NCBI GenBank assembly: GCA_002791545.1
Contig: PFXG01000065.1
Coordinates: 1-59,256, forward strand
Origin: Zetaproteobacteria bacterium CG_4_9_14_3_um_filter_49_83
GTDB taxonomy: Bacteria > Pseudomonadota > Zetaproteobacteria > Mariprofundales > Mariprofundaceae
Direction: 5' to 3'
DNA length: 59,256 nt
Each line of letters begins with the position of its first letter. Positions within the stretch are counted from its first letter, which is position 1. This document shows, one piece after another, positions 1 through 8,447 of the stretch. The notes below the pieces were generated by a model. That model made no database searches. It worked only from the letters and a program-made list of their open reading frames with translations, and had not been told where the DNA came from. The translations under genes and the position numbers were made by a program.

Positions 1-36
1 GTACAGTTTCGATCGATTCATTGAGGGAGGAAGATT

Positions 37-594
37 ATGATCAGATTTATATTTATTGCGATGCTGTTACTGGCGGCACCAGCCTGGGCGTTGGACGTGG
101 AAGGTGTCGTTTTGCCGGATTCGGTGGTGGTGGATGGCAAAGAGTTGATGCTTAACGGTGCCGGGGTACGCACAAAATTCTTTTTTGATATCTATGTGGG
201 GGCGCTTTATTTGTCGGCACCGGCTACAAACGCCGAGGCCGCGATTGCCGGGAATCCTCCCAAACGTGTCACGATGGACATTCTCTATGGTGAACTGGAG
301 CGTCGGAAACTTACCGATGGCTGGTCGGAAGGCTTTGAAAAGAATCAGTCGGAAAAAGCATTTGCTGATTTGCAAGCGCGCCTGAAATTATTCAATGCCA
401 TGTTTTCAGATACCCATCAAGGGGATCAGTTTGTGTTCGACTTTCTTGCTGATGGCTCCACACGGGTGACCCTGAAGGGGCAACAGGCAGGTGTGATCGA
501 AGGGGTAGATTTCCAGCAGGCGCTGCTGGCTGTATGGCTGGGTAAAAAGCCTGCCGATAAGGATTTGAAAAGCGCTATGTTACAGGAGCACTGA
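37..594 (+). CDS. Chalcone isomerase-like periplasmic protein
   Basis: A 185-residue protein with a clear N-terminal signal peptide (hydrophobic core at about residues 3-16, cleavage likely after AWA). The mature part, including the stretch GVRTKFFFDIYVGALYL, matches the bacterial chalcone-isomerase-like family (Chalcone_3 type). Bacterial members are exported proteins of uncertain role and are not expected to have plant chalcone isomerase activity. The ATG start is supported by GGGAGGAAG just upstream. The gene stands alone, about 110 bp before the metal-resistance genes, and may be unrelated to them. The family call rests on fold-level resemblance, so function is unknown. Confidence 0.7.
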   Translation: MIRFIFIAMLLLAAPAWALDVEGVVLPDSVVVDGKELMLNGAGVRTKFFFDIYVGALYLSAPATNAEAAIAGNPPKRVTMDILYGELERRKLTDGWSEGFEKNQSEKAFADLQARLKLFNAMFSDTHQGDQFVFDFLADGSTRVTLKGQQAGVIEGVDFQQALLAVWLGKKPADKDLKSAMLQEH

Positions 595-702
595 TCGTTG
601 GTGAGTCTGAATGCTCGAAACTATTGCGGATCAACAGGTAAGAGCAAACCGACAGATAGCCCGTTCATTGAACTTTCACACGGCGGCTTATAAGGTGTGC
701 AC

Positions 703-1179
703 ATGCGGTACTATCTTAAAAAACGACATGCTCTGGTAAAAGCCATGGTTGGCCTGTTTGCGGTGCAAATGGTGTTGACCGGTTTTTGTATGCTTTCACC
801 CAATGCGCATGCGGCGATGCCAATAACGAATATGACGTCGACCACAATGTCGAACACAACGTCGACTACAACGTCGAACATGATGGCGCAACAGGGCGAT
901 ACGATGGCTGGCCATTGCAGTCAAACGCTTTCGCACGCTCCGCATCAGGCGAATGACGCGCATTCCAAAGCATGCTTCCATTGCGATGATTCGGATATGT
1001 TTGTGAAGGCTGCTGTCGCCGATGTGCCCGTATTTTCTCCCGTACTTGTGTTTGTCAGCGTGATGCCGGAAGTATCCGTATGGCATGCTGAGCAAGCTGT
1101 CTCTATGGCTGTGATGCCCACCGGACCGCCGCGCTCAGATTCACTACTTTTTTCAACGACCCGGCGCATTCGTATTTGA
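703..1179 (+). CDS. Small Met/Thr/Ser-rich exported protein, DUF2946-like, leading the Cus operon
   Basis: A 158-residue protein starting at the ATG after AAGG; a GTG two codons upstream is possible. It has a basic start, one hydrophobic segment (about residues 14-33) and an Ala-X-Ala cleavage-like site. A low-complexity stretch of repeated Thr-Ser-Asn-Met follows, then a His/Cys part containing CFHCDD. The C-terminus is Pro/Arg-rich. This layout recalls DUF2946-type proteins often found at the head of copper-efflux operons. The Met, His and Cys content fits periplasmic copper binding, which is inference. It is followed by the CusC-like gene on the same strand. Confidence 0.55.
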   Translation: MRYYLKKRHALVKAMVGLFAVQMVLTGFCMLSPNAHAAMPITNMTSTTMSNTTSTTTSNMMAQQGDTMAGHCSQTLSHAPHQANDAHSKACFHCDDSDMFVKAAVADVPVFSPVLVFVSVMPEVSVWHAEQAVSMAVMPTGPPRSDSLLFSTTRRIRI

Positions 1180-1263
1180 TTGACCCCTTCTGCTGATACC
1201 ACGGCTTGATTGAGCCGGGGTGTGCGCCGCTTTTGCCGCGCACGAATCTCAGACAGGAGGCGT

Positions 1264-2616
1264 ATGTTTATGCTTATCCTTACCAAAGTCCGGCATTGGC
1301 TGGCAATTCTTTTCATCTCAGTAACTGGCTGTGCTGTTCCAATTCATGCACAAACCCAGGCACAAGACCGACAGGCAGCCGGAACAGTGCTGACGCTGGC
1401 GCAGGCCGAAGCACTGGCAATTCGACACAATCCGGCACTGGCGGCGGCAGGGAAACGCGCTGAAGCCATGGCGGCTGTGCCAGCGCAGGCTGGTAGTCTT
1501 GCAGATCCGACGCTTTCGCTGAATGCGCTGAATCTGCCGCTGCATAGCTTTTCCACCACGCAGGAAAATATGACCCAGATACAGCTGGGCATCGCGCAGG
1601 CGATTCCTTTCCCAGGCAAGCTGGCACTGGAGGCTGAGGCGGCCGCTTATCTTGCCGACATGGCGGCGCAGGACAGGCAGGAGTTTCGTCTGCTGCTTTT
1701 GCGTAACACCCGTATCCACTGGTGGAATCTGGCTTATCTGGACAAAGCACTGTCCATTATTCGGCAGAATCAGGATTTGCTGCGCAATCTGGTGCGTATT
1801 GCTGAAACCAAATACAAGACGGGCAAGGGTTTGCAACAGGATGTGCTGCTGGCGCAACTGGAGCTTTCCAATCTGCTGGAGCGGGAACTGAATTTAAGCT
1901 CTGCCCGTCAGACTGAAGCAGCGGCACTCAATGCGCTGTTGGGCAGACCGACGAATACCGGCATCGAACTGCCGCATCAGGATAAGCCCGATTTACAGGC
2001 TTTTGATGCTGATGCGGAGACGCTCAAACAACAGGCACGACAACATCGGCCGATGCTGCTGGCCGGAAGTTTGAATATGCAACTGGCCGATGTACGGCTG
2101 GCGCGCGCCGCTAAAGATTATTACCCGGATTTCACGCTGGGAGCAGCCTATGGCTTCAGGCAGGGGATCAACCCGGCCAGCGGGCAGACGCGGCAAGATC
2201 TGGCATCGATCATGTTCAGCATGAGCCTGCCGATCTATAGCAGCAGCAAGCAGGACAGGGCGGTAGATCAGCGGGCGGCAGAAAAAGCATCGGCAGCGTT
2301 TTCATGGCAGGACGCGGCCAATCAGGTGGATGCCGATATCGATGCGGCAGTCTCGGAGCTGAGAATTGCACATGATCGTGTGCGCTTGTTCGAGCAGGGG
2401 ATTCTGCCACAGGCACGGCAGACCACGGCCTCGATGCAGGCCGGTTATCAGGTGAACAAGGTGGATTTTCTGAATCTGGTGCATGCCAGACTCAATGAGT
2501 TCAATACGGATGTTCAGTATTGGCAACAGATATCGCTGGCGCATCAGGCCGAAGCACGACTGGCCGCCGCCGCAGGCCTGGACGATTTGCAGCAAGAGGT
2601 GACCCATCATGAATAA
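1264..2616 (+). CDS. cusC: CusC-like outer-membrane efflux lipoprotein (TolC family)
   Basis: A 450-residue TolC/OEP-family protein, the outer-membrane channel of a heavy-metal RND pump. I chose the ATG at 1264 because AGGAGG lies just before it; a TTG further upstream would spoil the signal peptide. The N-terminus has a hydrophobic stretch ending in a lipobox-like V-T-G-C (near residue 22), so the protein is probably a lipoprotein. Two OEP-type repeats rich in long amphipathic helices follow, for example around LTLAQAEALAIRHNPAL. The stop overlaps the start of the CusB-like gene by 8 bp. The metal assignment comes from the following CusBA genes and copper genes. Confidence 0.85.
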   Translation: MFMLILTKVRHWLAILFISVTGCAVPIHAQTQAQDRQAAGTVLTLAQAEALAIRHNPALAAAGKRAEAMAAVPAQAGSLADPTLSLNALNLPLHSFSTTQENMTQIQLGIAQAIPFPGKLALEAEAAAYLADMAAQDRQEFRLLLLRNTRIHWWNLAYLDKALSIIRQNQDLLRNLVRIAETKYKTGKGLQQDVLLAQLELSNLLERELNLSSARQTEAAALNALLGRPTNTGIELPHQDKPDLQAFDADAETLKQQARQHRPMLLAGSLNMQLADVRLARAAKDYYPDFTLGAAYGFRQGINPASGQTRQDLASIMFSMSLPIYSSSKQDRAVDQRAAEKASAAFSWQDAANQVDADIDAAVSELRIAHDRVRLFEQGILPQARQTTASMQAGYQVNKVDFLNLVHARLNEFNTDVQYWQQISLAHQAEARLAAAAGLDDLQQEVTHHE

Positions 2617-4702
2617 AACAAACCTGTTATGGATTGTTCTCGCCCTGATTTCCGGTTTGGCTGGCGGCTATGTGTTGAATGCGCCCGATGAATCAAAAGA
2701 AGCGGCTAAAGAGGCTGATATAAGCATGTCTGCTGCCAATGGCCCATGCGCCGATGGCGCGCAGCCTCTGATGTGGCGTAATCCGATGAATCCCGAAGTG
2801 ACCAGTACAAGCTTCCAGAAAGATTCCATGGGTATGGATTATGTGCCGGTATGTGCAGATCCTGCTGAACAAGGTCATGCACCGGCAGGTGCGGTGCGAA
2901 TCGATGCGGCAACGACACAGAATATGGGGGTGCGCCTGACCACGGCCGTGCAGCGGACGCTGTCGCGCAATATCAACACGGTCGGTCGTATCACCTTCGA
3001 TGAAACAAAGCTGGTGACTCTGCACCCGAAAGTGGATGGCTGGGTGGATAAGCTGTTAGTCGATAAAACCGGTGAAAGCGTGCACAACGATACGATGTTA
3101 CTGGCATTTTATTCACCTGATCTGGTGGCGACGCAGGAGGAGTATTTGTTGGCGCTGAGCAACTGGCAGCAACTCAAGAGCAGCCCCTATGCAGATATTC
3201 GTGATAGTGCGAAACGGATGCTTGATTCAGCACTGGATCGGCTACGCTTCTTTGATGTGGCCGAACATCAGATTGTTGAACTGCAACGTACGCACAAGGT
3301 ACGCAAGAATATGCATATCCATGCTCCGGCGGCCGGTGTGGTGACCAGCATCGGCGTGCGCGAAGGGGCGCGTGTGACGCCAGCCTCCGAGCTTTATCAG
3401 ATTGCCGATCTGTCGCGCGTCTGGGTTTTGGCCGATTTGTATGAGTATGAGATTTCCTGGGTGCATGTCGGGGATACGGCTACACTGCGTATCGGCTCGC
3501 TGCCGGGTCGCGATTTTGTCGGTCTTATCACCTACATCTATCCCTATCTGGATGCCAAAACACGCACCAATAAAGTGCGCATTGAGTTTGATAATGCCGA
3601 GGGTCTGCTCAAACCGGATATGTTCGGTGATGTCGAAATTGTCGCCAGCACCAGCAAGGCAGGGGTGTTTGTGCCGCGTGAGGCGGTGCTGATTACCGGT
3701 AAGCAGGCGCATGTGTTTGTGCAGAGTCAGGCGGGCCACTTTGAGCCGCGCACGGTGCGCACAGGTATCACGGCCGATGGTTTGATCGAAATCATCGAGG
3801 GCGTGCAAGCCGGTGAAACGGTGGTGAGCAGCGGGCAGTTTCTGATTGATTCTGAATCATCTATTCGCGAGGCGGCAGCTAAGATGGTTAAGCCTGAAAC
3901 AGGCATAGAAACCACAAAGGCACCAAGGCACAAAGAAATACAATATATAGAGATGAAGGGTATGGATGGTATGCAGGTGGAGTTACCCGAAACGCAGGAT
4001 GATTTACCACGAAGGCACGAAGACACGAAGCAAAGCATGGATGGGGAAGTGCAGCAGGGGATGGCACCGGCGATGCATCATGCCGGGCACGTGATGCCGG
4101 AAGCGGACGGTATGAAAGGGATGAATATGGGTGGTATGCAGACGGGTTCCTCTGCAATGCAGGATGATTTACCACGAAGGCACGAAGACACGAAGCAAAG
4201 CATGGATGGGGAAGTGCAGCAGGGGATGGCACCAAGCATGCATCATGCCGGGCACGTGATGCCGGAAGTGGACGGTATGAAAGGAATGGATATGGGTGGT
4301 ATGCAGGTGGAGTTACCCGAAACGCAGGATGATTTACCACGAAGGCACGAAGGCACGAAGCAAAGCATGGATGGGGAAGTGGTGCAGCAGGGGATGGCAC
4401 CAAGCATGCATCATGCCGGGCACGTGATGCCGGAAGCGGACGGTATGAAAGGGATGGATATGGGTGGTATGCAGGTGGAGTTACCCGAAACGCAGGATGA
4501 TTTACCACGAAGGCACGAAGCAAAGCATGGATGGGGAAGTGCAGCAGGGGATGGCACCAAGCATGCATCATGCCGGGCATGTGATGCCGGAAGCAGGCGG
4601 TATGAAGGGTATGGACATGCAGCATATGCACGGGGGTCAATGATGAACTCTTGTATTGCTTTGTGCCTTCGTGTCTTTGTGGTTCAAAGGGTTTCGTCAT
4701 GA
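2609..4702 (+). CDS. cusB: CusB-like periplasmic adaptor with a repeat-expanded, frame-shifted C-terminus
   Basis: Membrane-fusion adaptor of a heavy-metal RND pump. Residues 1-25 form a signal/anchor segment. About residues 45-90 form a heavy-metal-binding domain (motif MWRNPMNP then DSMGMDYVPVC). Barrel-sandwich and beta-barrel domains follow to about residue 430. Normal CusB proteins end near there; this one continues for about 260 residues of Met/His-rich repeat encoded by a tandem DNA array. In the last unit one octamer is missing, so the frame shifts and the protein ends at 4702, overlapping the CusA start as ATGA. Without the loss, the frame would end at 4643 in a Met/His tail (MQHMHGGQ). 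The adaptor call is firm; what the tail does is unknown. Confidence 0.85.
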   Translation: MNKTNLLWIVLALISGLAGGYVLNAPDESKEAAKEADISMSAANGPCADGAQPLMWRNPMNPEVTSTSFQKDSMGMDYVPVCADPAEQGHAPAGAVRIDAATTQNMGVRLTTAVQRTLSRNINTVGRITFDETKLVTLHPKVDGWVDKLLVDKTGESVHNDTMLLAFYSPDLVATQEEYLLALSNWQQLKSSPYADIRDSAKRMLDSALDRLRFFDVAEHQIVELQRTHKVRKNMHIHAPAAGVVTSIGVREGARVTPASELYQIADLSRVWVLADLYEYEISWVHVGDTATLRIGSLPGRDFVGLITYIYPYLDAKTRTNKVRIEFDNAEGLLKPDMFGDVEIVASTSKAGVFVPREAVLITGKQAHVFVQSQAGHFEPRTVRTGITADGLIEIIEGVQAGETVVSSGQFLIDSESSIREAAAKMVKPETGIETTKAPRHKEIQYIEMKGMDGMQVELPETQDDLPRRHEDTKQSMDGEVQQGMAPAMHHAGHVMPEADGMKGMNMGGMQTGSSAMQDDLPRRHEDTKQSMDGEVQQGMAPSMHHAGHVMPEVDGMKGMDMGGMQVELPETQDDLPRRHEGTKQSMDGEVVQQGMAPSMHHAGHVMPEADGMKGMDMGGMQVELPETQDDLPRRHEAKHGWGSAAGDGTKHASCRACDAGSRRYEGYGHAAYARGSMMNSCIALCLRVFVVQRVSS
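3908..3940 (+). repeat. Dispersed ACCACAAAGGCAC-type repeat, forward copy
   Basis: The sequence runs as steps of CACAAAGG/CACCAAGG after GAA. It resembles the octamer-rich core repeated in the tandem array (ACCACGAAGGCACGAAG) and, inverted, the copy at 4654-4685. This octamer-step sequence looks like a dispersed low-complexity repeat that entered the gene and was translated. Confidence 0.6.
3958..4625 (+). repeat. In-frame tandem array of about 165-bp units inside the CusB-like gene
   Basis: Four copies of a unit of about 165 bp. The marker GATTTACCACGAAGGCACGA begins at 4001, 4166 and 4331; the fourth copy starts at 4499 with the same first bases. Spacings are 165, 165 and 168 bp, all multiples of three, so the first three copies keep frame. 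Each unit encodes an Arg/Asp-rich part (DDLPRRHE), a Gln/Met/His part (MHHAGHVMPE) and a Met/Gly part (GMKGMDMGGMQ). The fourth copy has two instead of three octamer steps (4505-4520) and changes frame. High identity between units suggests recent amplification. Confidence 0.9.
4654..4685 (-). repeat. Inverted copy of the ACCACRAAGRCAC-type repeat before cusA
   Basis: Read on the minus strand this gives GAACCACAAAGACACGAAGG followed by CACAAAGC, the same family as the copy at 3908-3940 but in opposite orientation. It lies between the ancestral CusB stop (4643) and the cusA ATG. It is now translated as the end of the frame-shifted CusB-like protein. The two copies bracket the tandem array as inverted repeats. 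Confidence 0.6.
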
Positions 4703-7700
4703 TCGCCAATATCATCGAAGCCAGCCTGCGTAATAAGCTGATCGTATTGCTGTTCACGGCGCTGATTATCGTGGGCGGAAGTATTGCTGTGAAAAACATT
4801 TCGCTCGATGCAATTCCCGACCTGTCCGATGTGCAGGTGATTGTTTTTACCAAGTATGCCGGTCAGGCACCGCAGGTGGTTGAGGATCAGGTGACCTATC
4901 CGTTAACCACGGCAATGCTGGCGGTGCCGCATGCCAAGGTGGTGCGTGGTTATTCATTCTTCGGTTTTTCTTTTGTCTACATCATTTTCGAGGATGGTAC
5001 GGATATGTACTGGGCACGCTCGCGTGTGCTCGAATATCTGAACTACGTCGCCGGTCGTTTGCCAGATGGCGTTACCCCGACGCTCGGGCCTGATGCGACG
5101 GGCGTCGGCTGGATCTATGAATACGCGCTGGTGGATAAAACGGGTAAACATGATCTGGCGGAACTGCGCTCAATTCAGGACTGGTATCTGCGTTATGCCC
5201 TGCAAACGGTCAGCGGTGTATCCGAGGTGGCCTCCATCGGCGGCTTTGTGAAGCAGTATCAGGTGGAGGTTGACCCCAACGCGCTGGCTGAATTCGGCAT
5301 TGCGCTGAACAAGGTGAAAGATGCCATTGGCCGCAGCAACAACGATGTGGGCGGCAGTGTCATTGAAATGGGTGAAACTGAATTCATGGTGCGCGGTAAG
5401 GGATATCTGAAGGGCATCGCCGATCTGGAATCCATTCCGGTGGGTGTGGATGCCCATGGCACTCCCATCCTGATTCGTGATGTGGCGCATGTGCACCTCG
5501 GTCCGGAATTACGACGTGGTATAGCGGAACTGGACGGTAAGGGCGAAGTGGCCGGTGGCGTGATCATCATGCGCTACGGCCAGAATGCCCTGACCACGAT
5601 CAAGGCGGTACGCCAGAAGCTGGAGGCTTTGAAACCGGGTCTTCCTGCCGGTGTGGAGATCGTGACGACGTATGACCGGGGGCAGTTGATTGAACGGGCG
5701 GTCGGTAACCTCAAACAGAAGCTGCTTGAGGAATCCATTGTGGTGGCGTTGATATGCTTGCTGTTTCTGATGCATGTGCGCAGCGCACTGGTGGCGATCA
5801 TCAGTCTGCCGGTCGGCATCCTGCTGGCCTTCGTGATCATGCAATGGCAGGGCATTTCGGCCAATATCATGAGTCTTGGTGGTATCGCCATCGCTATTGG
5901 TGCGATGATCGATGCGGCGATTGTGATGATTGAAAATGCGCACAAACATCTTGAGCGGTTAGGTAAAGATTCGGATGGCGAAGTGTCGGCGACGGCGCGC
6001 CGCGATGCTATTCTGGCAGCGACCCGCGAGGTCGGTCCGGCACTGTTTTTCAGTCTGCTGATTATCACCGTGTCGTTCCTGCCGGTGTTCACCCTGCAAG
6101 CGCAGGAAGGGCGTTTGTTTTCACCGCTGGCCTTCACCAAGACCTTCGCCATGGCGGCAGCGGCTTTGCTGGCGGTGACGCTGGTGCCGGTACTGATGGG
6201 TATGTTCATTCGCGGGCGAATCCCCTTGGAAAAGAGCAATCCGCTGAATCGCATGCTGACACGCCTGCATACGCTGCTGCTGAAGCTGGCTTTGCGGGCA
6301 CAGGTATTGACGCTGCTGCTGGCGTTTATGCTGCTGGCGGCGACAGCTTATCCGATCATAAAAACGGGCTCGGAATTTATGCCGCCGCTGGATGAGGGGG
6401 ATATCCTGTATATGCCGACGACATTCCCCGGCATTTCCATCACCAAGGCGCGCGAGTTGCTGCAACAAACCGACAGCATCCTGAAAACCTTTCCCGAAGT
6501 GGCATCGGTGTTCGGTAAGGTGGGGCGTGCTGATACGGCGACGGACCCCGCACCGCTGTCGATGCTGGAAACGATTATCCGCCTGAAACCGAAATCGGCA
6601 TGGCCTGATCCACACAAAAGCACGCAACAACTGATGCAGGAGATGGATCGGTCGATTCGTTTTCCGGGTCTGGCCAATGCCTGGACTTACCCGATCAAGA
6701 CACGCATCGATATGCTTTCAACCGGCATCAAAACGCCTGTGGGTATCAAAGTGTCCGGACCTGATCTGAATGTGTTGCAGCAGGTTGGCATGCAGATCGA
6801 GCGGGCTATCAAGACCCTGCCGGAAACGACCTCCGCTTTCAGTGACCGTTCAGCCGGTGGTTATTATCTGGATATCGATATTCAGCGCGATAAAGCGGCA
6901 CGTTATGGTCTGACGGTGGGTGACATCGAGGACGTGATTCAGTCGGCTATCGGCGGCATGAATGTGACGCAGACGGTGGAAGGGCTGGAGCGTTATCCGG
7001 TGAATTTGCGCTATCCGCGTGATTATCGCAGCGATCCCGAGGCGCTCAAGCGGGTACTGATTCCGACGCCGACCGGCGCACAGATTCCATTGGCGGCGGT
7101 GGCCGAAATTCACCCGATGCGCGGGCCGCCATCGATCAAGAGCGAGAATGCGCGTCCCAATGCCTGGGTGTATGTGGATATCAATTCGCGTGATATCGGT
7201 GGATTTGTCGAAAAGGCTAAGCAGGTTATTGATGCGCAAGTGACGATGCCGACTGGCTATACGCTGGAGTGGTCGGGTCAGTTCGAATATATGCAGCGCG
7301 CAGCGGCGCGGATGCAGCTTGTTATTCCGGCAACGTTATTGCTTATTTTTCTGCTGCTGTATTTTAATTTCGGTAATCTGATGGCACCGCTTGTGGTGAT
7401 GTTATCGGTGCCCTTTGGGCTGATCGGCGGTTTCTGGCTGGTCTGGTGGCTCGGCTTTCACCTGAGTGTGGCGGTGGCTGTCGGTTTTATTGCGCTGGCC
7501 GGTGTGGCGGCGGAAATCGGCGTGCTGGTGATTACCTTCATCGACCATGAAGTCAAAAACAGGCGGGAAGCAGCGGCAGGAGCGTTGACGCCGCAAGCCT
7601 TGCGCGCTGCGGTGCAGGCTGGCGTGGCACAGCGCGTTCGTCCGATTGCCATGACAGCCACGGCAGTGATTGCCGGTTTGATTCCGATTATGCTGGGTGA

Positions 7701-7863
7701 TGGTGCCGGTTCAGATGTGATGCAGCGCATTGCCGCCCCGATGATCGGCGGCATGATCAGTACCACCGTACTGTCGCTGATTGTATTGCCGGTCGTTTAC
7801 GGCATGTTGTTAAATATCAGAGAACATAGGATAATTGCCAAAAGCAAGGAGAGCACACAATGA
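4699..7863 (+). CDS. cusA: CusA-like heavy-metal RND efflux pump
   Basis: A 1054-residue inner-membrane RND transporter of the heavy-metal-efflux class. It exports a metal, likely Cu(I)/Ag(I), using the proton gradient, with the CusB- and CusC-like partners. The start is the ATG preceded by AAAGGG; the open frame upstream lies in repeat DNA. The usual architecture is visible: TM1 near residues 13-33, a large periplasmic loop, a TM bundle at about 340-540 with GAMIDAAIVMIENAH (proton-relay acidic residues), a second loop, and a C-terminal TM bundle with GVAAEIGVLV. The preceding gene ends at 4702 (ATGA overlap) and the next starts at 7860 (ATGA overlap), indicating translational coupling. Confidence 0.93.
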   Translation: MIANIIEASLRNKLIVLLFTALIIVGGSIAVKNISLDAIPDLSDVQVIVFTKYAGQAPQVVEDQVTYPLTTAMLAVPHAKVVRGYSFFGFSFVYIIFEDGTDMYWARSRVLEYLNYVAGRLPDGVTPTLGPDATGVGWIYEYALVDKTGKHDLAELRSIQDWYLRYALQTVSGVSEVASIGGFVKQYQVEVDPNALAEFGIALNKVKDAIGRSNNDVGGSVIEMGETEFMVRGKGYLKGIADLESIPVGVDAHGTPILIRDVAHVHLGPELRRGIAELDGKGEVAGGVIIMRYGQNALTTIKAVRQKLEALKPGLPAGVEIVTTYDRGQLIERAVGNLKQKLLEESIVVALICLLFLMHVRSALVAIISLPVGILLAFVIMQWQGISANIMSLGGIAIAIGAMIDAAIVMIENAHKHLERLGKDSDGEVSATARRDAILAATREVGPALFFSLLIITVSFLPVFTLQAQEGRLFSPLAFTKTFAMAAAALLAVTLVPVLMGMFIRGRIPLEKSNPLNRMLTRLHTLLLKLALRAQVLTLLLAFMLLAATAYPIIKTGSEFMPPLDEGDILYMPTTFPGISITKARELLQQTDSILKTFPEVASVFGKVGRADTATDPAPLSMLETIIRLKPKSAWPDPHKSTQQLMQEMDRSIRFPGLANAWTYPIKTRIDMLSTGIKTPVGIKVSGPDLNVLQQVGMQIERAIKTLPETTSAFSDRSAGGYYLDIDIQRDKAARYGLTVGDIEDVIQSAIGGMNVTQTVEGLERYPVNLRYPRDYRSDPEALKRVLIPTPTGAQIPLAAVAEIHPMRGPPSIKSENARPNAWVYVDINSRDIGGFVEKAKQVIDAQVTMPTGYTLEWSGQFEYMQRAAARMQLVIPATLLLIFLLLYFNFGNLMAPLVVMLSVPFGLIGGFWLVWWLGFHLSVAVAVGFIALAGVAAEIGVLVITFIDHEVKNRREAAAGALTPQALRAAVQAGVAQRVRPIAMTATAVIAGLIPIMLGDGAGSDVMQRIAAPMIGGMISTTVLSLIVLPVVYGMLLNIREHRIIAKSKESTQ

Positions 7864-8426
7864 GTCAGAAGAAATCGACACGCCAGAAGAAATCAACACG
7901 CCAGAAGAAATCAACACGTTTTCTATCACTGTTTTTTGCCGGTGTGATGGTTGCAGCGTGTAATGCGTCGACCGGAACGGCGGATAACGCCACGGCACCG
8001 GAAGTGACAGTTAAGGAAACCACAGCCCCAATATCAAAGCCGGCAACTTCGTCAAAAGATATTATTATGTATAAATCGCCGGGATGTGAATGTTGCACCG
8101 GCTGGGCCGATCATATGCGCCAGGCAGGCTTTTCTGTGGTTGAAGAAAAGCGCGATGATATGGAAAGCATCAAAGAAAAATATGGCGTGACGCATAAGCT
8201 GGGTTCATGCCATACGGCGATTGTTGATGGTTATGTGATTGAAGGGCATGTGCCCGCAGCTGATGTTCAGCGTCTGTTGACGGAGCGTCCCAACGTGGTC
8301 GGTCTGACAGCGCCGGGCATGCCGATGCAATCACCGGGTATGCAGGGAGCCGGTCTGAAGCCCAAAGGCTATGATGTGCTGAGCTTTGATGAGCATGGTA
8401 CTTCAAAAGTATTTACCCATTATTGA
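7860..8426 (+). CDS. DUF411 metal-binding lipoprotein with KKSTRQ repeats at the N-terminus
   Basis: A 188-residue DUF411-family protein. The family motif is visible as KSPGCECCTGW followed by a conserved GSCHTA; these cysteines and histidine are likely copper ligands. Residues 3-20 are three tandem KKSTRQ-type hexapeptides encoded by an 18-bp repeat (from 7866), giving a strongly basic n-region. A hydrophobic stretch and lipobox-like V-A-A-C follow, so it is probably exported as a lipoprotein. The start overlaps the CusA stop. The position between pump and ATPase supports a role as periplasmic copper binder or shuttle, which is inference. Confidence 0.85.
   Translation: MSQKKSTRQKKSTRQKKSTRFLSLFFAGVMVAACNASTGTADNATAPEVTVKETTAPISKPATSSKDIIMYKSPGCECCTGWADHMRQAGFSVVEEKRDDMESIKEKYGVTHKLGSCHTAIVDGYVIEGHVPAADVQRLLTERPNVVGLTAPGMPMQSPGMQGAGLKPKGYDVLSFDEHGTSKVFTHY
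7866..7919 (+). repeat. 18-bp x 3 tandem repeat in the DUF411 signal peptide region
   Basis: Three adjacent copies of CAGAAGAAATCAACACGC, the first and last with single-base changes. Each encodes Gln-Lys-Lys-Ser-Thr-Arg. The repeat sits in the basic region before the hydrophobic core of the signal peptide, so changes in copy number would keep the reading frame. Confidence 0.9.
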
Positions 8427-8447
8427 TTACCATTTGGCTTAACCGAA

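Noticed and set aside
2693-3025. Minus-strand frame within cusB
   Set aside because: No coding features; overlaps a strong adaptor gene.
3958-4625. Array considered as a CRISPR
   Set aside because: Units are about 165 bp and nearly identical throughout with no unique spacers, and they encode protein in frame.
3888-4853. 321-codon open frame on the minus strand across the CusB array
   Set aside because: It mirrors the repeat array, has no ribosome site or family features, and runs antisense to a clear gene. The length comes from the repeats.
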